DNA from: Clostridiales bacterium
GTDB lineage: Bacteria > Bacillota > Clostridia > Oscillospirales > Acutalibacteraceae
Assembly (NCBI GenBank): GCA_024684435.1
Contig: JAIKWV010000013.1
Location: 62,001-126,000 of the forward strand
DNA length: 64,000 bases
Direction of reading: 5' to 3'
The notes under the pieces are model-generated. The model was not told the origin of the DNA. It made no database searches and saw only the letters and a program-made list of their open reading frames with translations. The position numbers and the translations under genes were made by a program. Shown here piece after piece: positions 25,351 through 37,781 of this stretch (positions are counted from its first letter, which is position 1; every line of letters begins with the position of its first letter).

Positions 25351-25430
25351 ACTGTTCCGGAACAGGCGGTCAGCCTGAACCTCATACCACCTTTCAATAT
25401 TATTTCAATATGAATAACATGGGTATTATA
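25351..25430 (-). promoter_or_regulatory. Promoter -10 and start-adjacent palindrome of the fusion gene
   Basis: Minus strand TGGTATAAT (extended -10, TATAAT at 25425-25430) without a good -35. A perfect 14-bp palindrome, CTGTTCCGGAACAG (25351-25364), touches the start codon and contains the only GGA that could serve as ribosome binding site. Confidence 0.55.
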
Positions 25431-25513
25431 CCACATTTACCCTGATAAATAAATAATTAAAACACACAAAAATAAAGAGCTATTTAAAAATATATAGGTA
25501 TATATGATGTATG

Positions 25514-26389
25514 CTATCTGTTCAGCGCTCTGCGGGCTATCCAGTACAGGCGCTTAAAATTGAAACGTTTGAATTTTATATCCACCACCTCAAGACCGGA
25601 TGATCTGGCGTAGGTGTGGATGCCGGTGGGAACAGGATCCCCTGTTTTCAGGTTTTCGGGAGATATCTCCGAATATAATTGTTCGTCGTATTTTTCCTTT
25701 GAGCATTCCGTGATCTCATAGAACCTGAGCCCCGCGCCGTAGACCCGGTTTTCGCAGTTCTGCGCCGGTCTTATCGTTTTGCCGCTATGCTGAAACACAC
25801 GTCCCGCTCCCCGCTTGTCCAACCTGCGGGAATATACCGGGTTATATGAAGTTCCTTGCCCGTCAAAGTCATAGACAGCCAAATCGACGGTCATATCGTG
25901 TTCCGGACAAATAAGCGACGCTATCAGAAGATCCCCGTTTATAACGGTGTCAACGGCGTCGACATTGGAAACGAGGATCTTGTATTTTTCCCATTCATCC
26001 GGGAAATTTACAGCCCTGTAGAGCTGAATACACTCCTGCGCATGAGTTTCCGGCATCATGTATATTTCTCCGTCTTTTTCAAAAACATAAGGGTAGGACA
26101 GATGGAAGCTCTCTTCCAACACCACGCGGGGTTTGGTGAATCCGCCGTTTTCAAAAACTGAACATCCGATGACCCCCAGCTCCGTTGTGTTGTCAAACAT
26201 CTCAACGAACAGCCAGGTTTTTCCGTCCTTTTCAAAGAGAAACGGATCGGCGTACCAGTAACGTTTATCGGCTCCGACAGTTTTAAAATCATACTGTTTT
26301 CCACCGTTGACCACAGAGTCGGACTCATCAAGAGGACGGAAACCTATATCCCAGTATTCTTCGACGAACAAATCTTTTACAGGGCGCAA
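25514..26389 (-). CDS. Beta-propeller protein, GINT1 N-terminal-domain-like
   Basis: 291-residue soluble protein without signal peptide. Repeating W/Y-F/L-ADPFLF-KDGKTWLFVE, HLSYPYVFEKDGEIYMMPE and related blocks are the blades of a five-bladed propeller as in GH32/GH43-like folds. The combination ADPF, SYPYVF and PETH is typical of the domain found in plant glucosamine inositolphosphorylceramide transferase and in many bacterial glycan clusters next to formyltransferases. Role here unknown; handling of a glycan or glycolipid is a reasonable guess. It is a single gene, divergent from the ChbG deacetylase gene. Confidence 0.7.
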   Translation of the reverse strand: MRPVKDLFVEEYWDIGFRPLDESDSVVNGGKQYDFKTVGADKRYWYADPFLFEKDGKTWLFVEMFDNTTELGVIGCSVFENGGFTKPRVVLEESFHLSYPYVFEKDGEIYMMPETHAQECIQLYRAVNFPDEWEKYKILVSNVDAVDTVINGDLLIASLICPEHDMTVDLAVYDFDGQGTSYNPVYSRRLDKRGAGRVFQHSGKTIRPAQNCENRVYGAGLRFYEITECSKEKYDEQLYSEISPENLKTGDPVPTGIHTYARSSGLEVVDIKFKRFNFKRLYWIARRALNR

Positions 26390-26466
26390 AATATCACCAC
26401 CACATTAAATATGTTTAATTATATCATTTTACCGTAAAGCTTTCAACACGAACATGCAACTTTTGA

Positions 26467-26495
26467 TTGACAAAAGTGTCCTGGTTTGGCATACT
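26467..26495 (+). promoter_or_regulatory. Predicted promoter of the chbG-ligA unit
   Basis: TTGACA (26467-26472), 17-base spacer, CATACT (26490-26495), 45 bases before the ATG. A TATAAT at 26517 region could act as an alternative -10. Confidence 0.65.
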
Positions 26496-26540
26496 TAAAG
26501 TACTGTATATAATATTTAGTGTTTGATCGGAGGCCGGGTC

Positions 26541-27431
26541 ATGGAAAAATATCTGATAATCAACGCGGACGATTTCGGTATGTGTCATTCAGCAAACACA
26601 GCTGTCTCAAAGCTCCTTAAAAAGGGAGCAATAACCTCAGCCACAATTATGACGCCCTGCTCATGGGCGCCGGAGGCCTGCAGGTTTGCCGCCGCGAACC
26701 CGGAGCTTGCCATAGGCGTTCACCTGACCACCACCAGCGAATGGACAAATTATCGCTGGTCGCCGATAAGCAGAGGCGCGGTGGATTCTCTTGTGGACGG
26801 CGAAGGCTATATGCACCACGAGAGCGTGGACTTTGAAAAGGCGGCAGACCTTGAGCAGACAAGGCGCGAGCTTATCGCTCAAATAGAGCGCGCTAAAACC
26901 TTCGGACTTGACCCGTCACATCTGGACAACCACATGGGTTCTCTTTACGGCATTGAGACGGGCAGGTTTGAGATGCTTCAGCTGGCATTTGACATTGCCG
27001 GAGAATATAACCTTCCCTTCCGTTTTCCCACCGAATACCTTGAGGGGCAGTTTGACAACGCCACTCTTGACATAAAGATCAGCGGAGAGTTGCTTGAAAA
27101 GCTGTTCGCGCAGTTTCAGCAGTACGCCAAAATGAAGGGTGTCGCCACTCCGGATTATCTTATACCCAATGAGTGGGACGGTCCTCAGAACAACAGCTAT
27201 GAAAATTTCAGAGAATATATGTATGAGCTTTACAGGAGCTTCCCCGACGGTGTGACCGAGACATATTCTCACCCTGCCGAGGAATCCGATGAACTGAAGA
27301 ACATATCCGGGGTCTGGTACAGACGTGTGTGGGAGTACCGCTTCTTTGAAGACCCCATGACCATGCAGCACATAAAGGCCTGCGGGATAAAGCTTATAAA
27401 CTACCGCGATCTGGCGGAAATGAGAAAATGA
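26541..27431 (+). CDS. ChbG/YdjC family carbohydrate deacetylase
   Basis: 296-residue cytosolic enzyme of the YdjC family, which removes acetyl groups from N-acetylated sugars such as diacetylchitobiose. Seen: LIINADDFGMCHSANTA (metal-binding DD), IGVHLTTTSEW (catalytic region), SHLDNHMGSLYG (metal His), and SHPAEES near the end. ATG 26541 has GGAGG 7 bases upstream and replaces the longer TTG/ATG reading from 26523. The ligase gene begins 23 bases downstream, so the two are probably co-transcribed. Exact substrate unknown. Confidence 0.85.
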   Translation: MEKYLIINADDFGMCHSANTAVSKLLKKGAITSATIMTPCSWAPEACRFAAANPELAIGVHLTTTSEWTNYRWSPISRGAVDSLVDGEGYMHHESVDFEKAADLEQTRRELIAQIERAKTFGLDPSHLDNHMGSLYGIETGRFEMLQLAFDIAGEYNLPFRFPTEYLEGQFDNATLDIKISGELLEKLFAQFQQYAKMKGVATPDYLIPNEWDGPQNNSYENFREYMYELYRSFPDGVTETYSHPAEESDELKNISGVWYRRVWEYRFFEDPMTMQHIKACGIKLINYRDLAEMRK

Positions 27432-27439
27432 TCTTTTGA

Positions 27440-30960
<3,521 letters not shown>

Positions 30961-31031
30961 AATTTCCCCGCTTAGTTTTTTATATATAAATATGATATCA
31001 ATAAACAAAATTATGATACCGGAGGTTTGTC

Positions 31032-32177
31032 ATGGAATTAAAATTCAAGAACAAAAAATTCAACATTATGGTCATCGGCGACGTACATGAAAAATACGAC
31101 GGCGGTAAAAATACCGAGGATTTTCTCCGTATGCTCAACAAAATGGCGGAGGAATTGAAGCCGGATCTTGCCATGTACATGGGCGATCTTGTCAGTCAGG
31201 ACGTCTTTGACGAAAACGGCAACAGATACCCGGCTACCAAGGAGCAGATCTTAGCTCAGATAGAGCGCATCACCGAGCCTGTCACCTCAAGGAATATCCC
31301 CTTTGCGCTGGTGTTCGGCAACCATGACGGAGAGGGCGAGGACGTATTCCCCAAGGAGACCCTGCTGGAGCTGTTCCGTCAGATACCCGGCTTTGTTGTT
31401 GACGATACCGTGGTAACAAAAGAGGATATTTTCGGCTGCGGCAACGGCAATATCCTGATAAAGAGCAGTGACGGCACAAAGAATGTTTTCAATCTCTGGC
31501 TCATCGATTCTGGCAACCTCAACCCCGACGGCGGCTACGCCTATGTTCAGCCGGATCAGATAGAATGGTATGAAAGGACAGCGGAAAAGCTCAAGGAGGA
31601 AAACGGCGGCGTTCCTCTCCCCGCGGCGGTGTTCCAGCATATCCCCATTCCCGAGGAGTATGAGCTACTGAAAAAGACGAGCAAGTTCAACCCCTTAAAC
31701 ACCAAGGGCTACGGAATAAATTCAGACAAGTACTATCTGCTTGACCGCGAAAAGGCCGCCGGTTACCTGGGCGAGGGTCCCGCCGCTCCCAACGTCAACA
31801 GCGGAGAATTTGACAGCTGGAAGCGTATGGGCGACGTGGTCTGCGCATTTTTCGGTCACGATCACATGAACGAATTCATCGGAGAGGTGGATGGCATCAC
31901 CCTGCGTCAGTGCAGAGGCAGCGGCTTCCATATCTACGGCGACGGGCTTAAGCAGGGGGTCTGTATGCTAAGGCTCAACGAAAACGATCCCCGCAATTTC
32001 CAGATAACCTCACATCATTACAGAGACTATTTCGGCACAAAAAGCGAAACCATAAAGGGCTATATGCTTTTGTCAGACCGCTGGCACACAAACTTCAAGA
32101 AGGCTCTTACCGGTCTGGGTATCGTCACCGGAGTTACCGCCGCGTCAGTCATCGTTAAAAAGCTCAGAAAAAAATAA
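31032..32177 (+). CDS. Metallophosphoesterase
   Basis: Calcineurin-like phosphoesterase of 381 residues. All metal motifs are visible: IGDVHEKYD (DxH), YMGDLVS (GD), VFGNHDGEGE (GNHD), FQHIPIP (His) and FFGHDHMNE (GHDH). The order and the purple-acid-phosphatase-like insert suggest a broad phosphatase/phosphodiesterase. A hydrophobic C-terminal stretch (GLGIVTGVTAASVIVKKLRKK) could be a tail anchor. GGAGG precedes the ATG at 31032. A terminator follows at 32186. Substrate unknown. Confidence 0.85.
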   Translation: MELKFKNKKFNIMVIGDVHEKYDGGKNTEDFLRMLNKMAEELKPDLAMYMGDLVSQDVFDENGNRYPATKEQILAQIERITEPVTSRNIPFALVFGNHDGEGEDVFPKETLLELFRQIPGFVVDDTVVTKEDIFGCGNGNILIKSSDGTKNVFNLWLIDSGNLNPDGGYAYVQPDQIEWYERTAEKLKEENGGVPLPAAVFQHIPIPEEYELLKKTSKFNPLNTKGYGINSDKYYLLDREKAAGYLGEGPAAPNVNSGEFDSWKRMGDVVCAFFGHDHMNEFIGEVDGITLRQCRGSGFHIYGDGLKQGVCMLRLNENDPRNFQITSHHYRDYFGTKSETIKGYMLLSDRWHTNFKKALTGLGIVTGVTAASVIVKKLRKK

Positions 32178-32185
32178 AAAAACAG

Positions 32186-32217
32186 GCTGTCCCATTTCAA
32201 AAATGAGACAGCTTTTT
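32186..32217 (+). terminator. Terminator after the metallophosphoesterase gene
   Basis: GCTGTC/GACAGC plus CATTT/AAATG with one C-A mismatch, followed by TTTTT. Confidence 0.8.
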
Positions 32218-32248
32218 AATAGTTTCTTTGAGAGGAGCTTTTATCATA

Positions 32249-34813
32249 ATGCTTTTTAAAAAATTTTTCGCCGCGCTTTTATCCATTATTCAGCTTGCGT
32301 TCACATCGGTATCTTACGTTAAGAACAAGCCCGTGCTTCCGCCCCTCTCCTCTTCCGGTATAACCGGCAACATCGACGAAAACACGCCCATGGCGGACAC
32401 CATCCGCTACGCCGCCTCCTGCGCCAACACCGTGCAGGGCGCGTATACCGACGGCGGCCGCGGCGCGTATCAACTGTCCAACAAACAGATGCGCCTGACC
32501 CACCGTCTCAGCGCTCTCGTCGGCAAAACGGCGACCCTTCGGGACACGGAGGGCAACATATATGTCAGGAACAGCTTTGACGTATATTATACCGACCGGA
32601 ACGGCACTACCCGTTACGCATCCGAAAGCGGCGCAGAGGCACGGATCAATACGATCCGCCTGGGTGAATACTATTATGACACCCACGTACGGGATATGGA
32701 CTTTACCCTCACGGGCAAAAACGCCAAATTTAAAGCGGACAAAAATTATCATGTGTACGCCGACCGTCTTTACGAACAGCTTTCCCTTTACGCTGTCAAG
32801 CCCACCACAGATTTACAGACCTTCGGCGCGGTGATACGCATACCGGCAGACACGGTTACCGCCGTGCAGATCAGAGACGCCGCCGGTATCCACGGCAATG
32901 TTGACGGCATTGACGCCGCATCTGTTGAGTATGCCGCGTTTGACATTGCGGGAACAGGCGTTTTCGCGGTGATCATCCCCTCCGACGGCTCCACCGGCAA
33001 GGTGACGGTCACGATGAATAAGGGTTATTACATAATAGATCAGACCGCCGCCTACACCCCCGGCACAGGCATCAATCAGTACGATGAGACCGGCGGATAT
33101 CAACTCAACACCGTGACCTTCGGCAGACGGCTGTACACCGACCGCACCCACAGCTTTGAGAAAGTGGACAAAGCGGCATGGCTGGAGCATAATCCTCTTA
33201 CAGGCATAGCCGTCAAAGGCGGCAACGGCGCCGCAAAGTTCCTTGGCTATAATGCGCTTAACGGCGCTTACACCTTCTCCATGCGGGGCGCCGGTTTTAA
33301 CACCGCCTACGCGAATCCCGATCTGCAGTTTGCCGCCTCCATAAGCATGACCGGCGACGGATATGACCGAGATATTGTTCTTCGCACCGCAGGTGAAAAC
33401 GGCTGTCTTGAGGCGGGGGCTCTGCTTTCAGCGGATAAAATGCTGCTGCCCGTGGATGTTCAGGTCTGCAAGAATTTCCAGGGCGACGGTGGAGAACCGT
33501 TTTACAGTGTGCTTGACAGACAGTACGGCGACTGCTATATTCCCCTTCACATCTCTGCGAATAAGACCGAGACCTTCACGGTACTCAATCTCTATCAGAA
33601 CTGGGGAAAATATCCCCTCAAGCAGCTTTCCTCAATTGAATACTATAAATCATATTATCATATTTCCACAGGCACCACGGAATCCAACTGCATACAGATA
33701 TACAGCCCCAAAAGCTTCCTGCCCGATTTCCGCGGCAGAAGCGGAACAATGTGGAAGGAACAGCCTCAATTCAACTCCGTGGGCACCCTGCGGTTTGTGA
33801 ACTTTCAAAGGAAATACTTAGGTCTGTTCGGCGACAAAGGAGATTACGGCGAATATGTTGACGGTAATATCAGAAGCGTGGGACAAACCTACAGCGATAT
33901 CACCAACCGCTTTGCCGCGAACTGCGGCGCATATACATATGAACTGCGGCACGTGGAATTCCCTCAGACCGACGAGAACAGGACATTTTATCAGGTAAAG
34001 ATCGACTTCCTGTCAGACATTACATTTTCAAACTTCCGCCGCGACTTTAACCTGTTCTATATTGACGGGAACTTTGTCACCTTCAATAAATGCGGCTATC
34101 TTGACGAAAACAACACGGCGGTCAGCAAAGATACCGTCACCTCCGGCAAAGATGTTTACCATGCTCTGGGCAGCGATCACCCTTACTTCGGCTTTTACAG
34201 CGTAACGGAGGAGACGGATCACCGTATCGACGAATATTTCGGCAGTAACTGCGCCTTTATCGTCCGGGGCTTTTCCGTTGAAAAGGGCGGCAAGGCTTTC
34301 AGCGTTCCCCTGACTGTCCGCGAAAACGGAGACAGTGAGGCTAACAGCGCCTGCCTTACGCTGGATACCAAAAAGATAAGCTTCACCGCCGGAGACAGCA
34401 TTACAGTTGATATGATACTGCTCCCCTGGGGCACGGGAAGAGAAACGAATGACGACAACGTCCGCGCCGTCAGATTTGACAGCGCCCTGCACCCCATGGC
34501 CGCGGCATCCGACAGATACACAGTACAGGAAGACGCTGTCATCCCCACGGTCAAGAGCGAGAATAACCGCGCGGAATTCACCGTCACCGGCGGAAAGAAT
34601 AATGTTGCCGTCAAGGTGACCGGATTTACAAAGCTTGCCCGTCCTCAGATACAGATGGAATACGGCGGCGTTTCTCAGCGTTTAGCCCTCCCCTCCTCCA
34701 ACGGCTACGACGGATATTCCGTCAAATACGAGGCGGACGGGACGTATACATATTCTTTTGTTTACACTGTGACCGATCCTGAAGCGGCATATAATTTCAC
34801 CGTTGAGGTCTGA
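32249..34813 (+). CDS. Large exported protein of unknown function
   Basis: 854 residues, not recognised. The N-terminus (LFKKFFAALLSIIQLAFTSVSYV) is a signal peptide or uncleaved anchor. The rest is rich in Tyr, Asn, Gly and Thr with alternating beta-strand-like blocks, no other membrane segment, and no motif I can assign. Near the middle (about residues 450-560) it has several short Trp/Tyr-rich strands (LNLYQNWGKYPLKQL, SGTMWKEQPQF), which may suggest carbohydrate contact. The C-terminal 100 residues look like an Ig-type or beta-sandwich domain. ATG 32249 is preferred; AGGAG is 12 bases upstream, a long distance, and a TTG at 32228 is in frame but has no site. It lies alone between two similar terminators. 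Confidence 0.6.
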   Translation: MLFKKFFAALLSIIQLAFTSVSYVKNKPVLPPLSSSGITGNIDENTPMADTIRYAASCANTVQGAYTDGGRGAYQLSNKQMRLTHRLSALVGKTATLRDTEGNIYVRNSFDVYYTDRNGTTRYASESGAEARINTIRLGEYYYDTHVRDMDFTLTGKNAKFKADKNYHVYADRLYEQLSLYAVKPTTDLQTFGAVIRIPADTVTAVQIRDAAGIHGNVDGIDAASVEYAAFDIAGTGVFAVIIPSDGSTGKVTVTMNKGYYIIDQTAAYTPGTGINQYDETGGYQLNTVTFGRRLYTDRTHSFEKVDKAAWLEHNPLTGIAVKGGNGAAKFLGYNALNGAYTFSMRGAGFNTAYANPDLQFAASISMTGDGYDRDIVLRTAGENGCLEAGALLSADKMLLPVDVQVCKNFQGDGGEPFYSVLDRQYGDCYIPLHISANKTETFTVLNLYQNWGKYPLKQLSSIEYYKSYYHISTGTTESNCIQIYSPKSFLPDFRGRSGTMWKEQPQFNSVGTLRFVNFQRKYLGLFGDKGDYGEYVDGNIRSVGQTYSDITNRFAANCGAYTYELRHVEFPQTDENRTFYQVKIDFLSDITFSNFRRDFNLFYIDGNFVTFNKCGYLDENNTAVSKDTVTSGKDVYHALGSDHPYFGFYSVTEETDHRIDEYFGSNCAFIVRGFSVEKGGKAFSVPLTVRENGDSEANSACLTLDTKKISFTAGDSITVDMILLPWGTGRETNDDNVRAVRFDSALHPMAAASDRYTVQEDAVIPTVKSENNRAEFTVTGGKNNVAVKVTGFTKLARPQIQMEYGGVSQRLALPSSNGYDGYSVKYEADGTYTYSFVYTVTDPEAAYNFTVEV

Positions 34814-34834
34814 TAATGTTTTTAAATAAAAATC

Positions 34835-34866
34835 AAGCTGTCCCATGTAAAAACGGGGCAGCTTTT
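34835..34866. terminator. Terminator after the 854-residue protein gene
   Basis: AAGCTGTCCC (34835-34844) pairs with GGGGCAGCTT (34855-34864) around a 10-base loop, followed by TT. Closely similar in sequence to the element at 32186. Confidence 0.78.
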
Positions 34867-34905
34867 GATATATTATGTTGATTATTTTCAAGCAAGCATA
34901 TCTGT

Positions 34906-35763
34906 TTAAAAATCTTCCAAAGTTGCGTAAATTGAAAAGCCGTAAATTTTCTTTATGCTTTCAGTTTCCTTAATGTGATATTTTCCTGAACCGCCCTTGC
35001 CGTCTTTTTTGTTTTCATAGAAAGTAAAGCCATATTCACTCAATTCTGAATTGATCGCTTGTTCATAGCTTGTATATTTTCCATCTGTATCGACTTCGCC
35101 ATCATCAAATCCGTAAAGCTTACCGTTTTCATAATCATAATCACTCCCGTTTTCTTTATCCAGATACAGTCCCACTCCTCCTGTATATCCAGGATCAGTA
35201 ACACCTTTAATCCAAGTGAATTTTCCATTTTGAAGCTTGTAAACATCATATTCGACTTCCCACGCCATAAATGATCTAAAGCTGCAAACACATATATAAT
35301 CACTGTCTGATATAAAAACTTCCTGCGCCTCTCCGCGATAATCACCGTATGTGGTTTCATCGTATATATTGTCAGTGCCAATGTAATCGTTATTATAGTT
35401 CTGTGTCAATACATCCGAAACAATTACGTTTTTATCTTTCAATGTCATATAATATAAAGCAGTTTTCTTCACTGATCCGTTTGTCGCCGCAACACGTTCA
35501 AAGGCAAGCATTTCTGCCTGTCCGTCCCCGTTAAGATCGCGCAGGACATACCCCGAAAAATCCGGATCGAAATGATCCTTGTAATAAGCCTCAAGCAGAT
35601 CATTTGCATCTGACGTTTTTGTTAAATCACCGTTGTCAGATTTATCCTCCGTATTTTCTCCCGTCGCTTTCGTCCCCGGTACGTCAAGATTGTGTTCGGC
35701 ACCGCAGGCGGTAAATGATAATAAAAGCACAAGAGACATAAAGAACATCATAATTTTTTTCAC
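34906..35763 (-). CDS. Lipoprotein with an FG-GAP-like motif
   Basis: 285-residue predicted lipoprotein: signal peptide MKKIMMFFMSLVLLLSFTAC with the acylated Cys at 20, followed by an acidic Asp/Asn-rich linker. The mature part begins with an FG-GAP-type calcium-binding loop (LRDLNGDGQAEMLAFE), then a beta-rich domain with YRGEAQEVFISDSDYICVC. Function unknown. A GTG start at 35763 is chosen because AGGGG lies 10 bases upstream; the ATG at 35751 is farther. No neighbour tells its job. 35764-35945 has no gene. Confidence 0.75.
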   Translation of the reverse strand: MKKIMMFFMSLVLLLSFTACGAEHNLDVPGTKATGENTEDKSDNGDLTKTSDANDLLEAYYKDHFDPDFSGYVLRDLNGDGQAEMLAFERVAATNGSVKKTALYYMTLKDKNVIVSDVLTQNYNNDYIGTDNIYDETTYGDYRGEAQEVFISDSDYICVCSFRSFMAWEVEYDVYKLQNGKFTWIKGVTDPGYTGGVGLYLDKENGSDYDYENGKLYGFDDGEVDTDGKYTSYEQAINSELSEYGFTFYENKKDGKGGSGKYHIKETESIKKIYGFSIYATLEDF

Positions 35764-35945
35764 AATTAAGAATCCCCTTTACTTGATAAACTGATTAACA
35801 TTACCTGAAGCTTTTTCAGATCCGTTGACGTTATATTACTACATCTGTTACTGATTTTCTACTCTTTTTAACACATCTTAATAAAATCTTAAGGTATGAA
35901 TTGTATTCAGTCCATATTTTAGCGGCTAATGTTTATAAACATCAA

Positions 35946-35986
35946 AAGGGGCTGTCTGTGCAGGTTTTCCTGCATGACAGCCCCTT
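35946..35986. terminator. Strong terminator after the hydrogenase operon
   Basis: 11-bp stem AAGGGGCTGTC/GACAGCCCCTT (35946-35956, 35976-35986) continued by TGCAGG/CCTGCA around TTTT, with T-rich flanks on both strands; lies 30 bases past the hydA stop. Confidence 0.8.
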
Positions 35987-36016
35987 GATTTTATAATTAT
36001 AAATTATTTGTACTTC

Positions 36017-37762
36017 TTATTTGTACTTCGGACGGGGAACGTATGAAGTATGAAGAACCTCATGCGCCTTATGACTGCCGGGCTTGCCGAGGAACTCCTC
36101 GTATACGCGCTTGACAGCCTCATTCTCATGGGATTTACGCTTGGGCATAGCCTTATCCGTCTCATAAAGAGCGGATGCGCGGATAGCCGTAAGGTCAACG
36201 AAGTTGTGAACAACAGCGTGCTGGATAGGCTGACCGCCGCCGTTTACACAGCCGCCGGGACAACCCATGATCTCGATGAACTGGTAGTCCGCCGTGCCTG
36301 CTCTTACCTTGTCCATGACTATCTTGGCGTTCTTCATTCCGCTTGCTATGCAGACCTTGACATCCATGCCCGCCACGGAATAGGTCGCTTCCTTGACGCC
36401 CTGAAGTCCTCTGACCTCGGTGAATTCAAGGGGAGAATCGTTCTCCTGACCTGTGATCTTAACAACAGCCGTACGGAGAGCAGCCTCCATAACGCCGCCT
36501 GTTGTGCCGAAAATGACAGCGGCGCCTGTGCTGTCGCCCATGGGATTATCGTACTCTTCATCGGGAAGATGATTGAAGTAGATACCTGCGCTCTCGATCA
36601 TTCTCGCAAGCTCACGGGTGGTAAGGGAAACATCAACGTCGGGATAACCGGAAGCGTTCTGATCGTCTCTCTTGTTCTCGAACTTCTTTGCCGTACAGGG
36701 CATGATACCCACAACAAATATGTTCTTGGGATCGATACCCATCTTCTCCGCATACCAGGTCTTGATCATCGCGCCCTGCATCTGCTGAGGTGACTTGCAG
36801 GTTGAAAGATGGTCAAGCTGATCGGGATAATAATGCTCGCAGTACTTTATCCATCCGGGTGAGCAGGAGGTGATCATGGGCAGAACGCCACCGTTCTGGA
36901 TCCTCTCAAGAAGCTCGTTGGACTCTTCCATAATGGTAAGATCCGCGCCGAAGTCGGTATCGAACACCTTATCGAAGCCAAGTCTGCGAAGAGCCGCCAC
37001 CATCTTGCCCTGAACATTGGTGCCCAGATGCATACCGAAGCACTCGCCGAGAGTAACTCTGATGGAAGGAGCCGTGTGGACAACAACGAATTTTTCGGGA
37101 TCGTTGATGGCCTCGAGGACCTTGTCCGTCTCGTCCTTTTCTCTCAATGCGCCGGTGGGGCAGTTTACTATACACTGACCGCAGGAGATACATGAAACAT
37201 CGGCAAGATCCTTCTCAAAGGCGGAACCGATGTGGGTATCAAATCCGCGGGCATTTGCTCCGATAACGGAAATGTTCTGATTGTCGCAAGCTGCTACACA
37301 GCGGCGGCAAAGGATACATTTGTTGTTATCTCTTATCATATGGGCTGCGGAATCGTCGAAATCGTAACGGACGTTCTCGCCCTTGAAGTAATCCTCATCG
37401 TCAACGCCGAATTCCTTGCAGAGCTTCTGAAGCTCGCAGTTGCCGGAACGGACGCAGGAAAGGCACTTCTTGTCGTGGGTGGAAAGAATAAGCTCAAGGG
37501 TCAGCTTGCGGCTTCTTCTTACCTTTTCGGTGTTAGTGAAGATCTCCATACCCTCGTTTACGGGGTACACGCAGGCGGTAACAAGGCTCCTTGCGCCTTT
37601 TACCTCTACCATGCAGATACGGCAGGCGCCGATCTGATTGATCTTCTTAAGGAAGCACAGGGTCGGGATCTCGATCCCGGCGTAACGGGCAGCCTCAAGA
37701 ATCGATATACCGTTAGGCACACTCAAGGGCATGCCGTTTATTTTAATATTCACCATTTCCAT
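36017..37762 (-). CDS. hndD: [FeFe]-hydrogenase catalytic subunit (HndD/HydA type)
   Basis: Catalyses reversible H2 formation in the cytosol; 581 residues. Domain order: N-terminal [2Fe-2S] ferredoxin (CFLKKINQIGACRICMVEV), a His-ligated [4Fe-4S] region, two [4Fe-4S] clusters (CILCRRCVAAC, CISCGQCIVNCP), then the H-cluster domain with TSCSPGW, MPCTAKKFE and MGCPGGCVNGGGQP. That makes five accessory clusters, the pattern of NAD(P)-linked and bifurcating enzymes. AGGAG lies 10 bases before the ATG 37762. Last gene of the five-gene hydrogenase operon; the HydE/F/G maturases are not in this window. Confidence 0.93.
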   Translation of the reverse strand: MEMVNIKINGMPLSVPNGISILEAARYAGIEIPTLCFLKKINQIGACRICMVEVKGARSLVTACVYPVNEGMEIFTNTEKVRRSRKLTLELILSTHDKKCLSCVRSGNCELQKLCKEFGVDDEDYFKGENVRYDFDDSAAHMIRDNNKCILCRRCVAACDNQNISVIGANARGFDTHIGSAFEKDLADVSCISCGQCIVNCPTGALREKDETDKVLEAINDPEKFVVVHTAPSIRVTLGECFGMHLGTNVQGKMVAALRRLGFDKVFDTDFGADLTIMEESNELLERIQNGGVLPMITSCSPGWIKYCEHYYPDQLDHLSTCKSPQQMQGAMIKTWYAEKMGIDPKNIFVVGIMPCTAKKFENKRDDQNASGYPDVDVSLTTRELARMIESAGIYFNHLPDEEYDNPMGDSTGAAVIFGTTGGVMEAALRTAVVKITGQENDSPLEFTEVRGLQGVKEATYSVAGMDVKVCIASGMKNAKIVMDKVRAGTADYQFIEIMGCPGGCVNGGGQPIQHAVVHNFVDLTAIRASALYETDKAMPKRKSHENEAVKRVYEEFLGKPGSHKAHEVLHTSYVPRPKYK

Positions 37763-37781
37763 TTATGGCACACTCCTTTCG

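Noticed and set aside
26390-26466. Operator for the divergent propeller and chbG genes
   Set aside because: AT-rich, but no convincing dyad could be seen.
36050-36793. 247-codon plus-strand frame inside the hydrogenase gene
   Set aside because: Lies opposite the H-cluster domain, no promoter or ribosome binding site, composition typical of a shadow frame.
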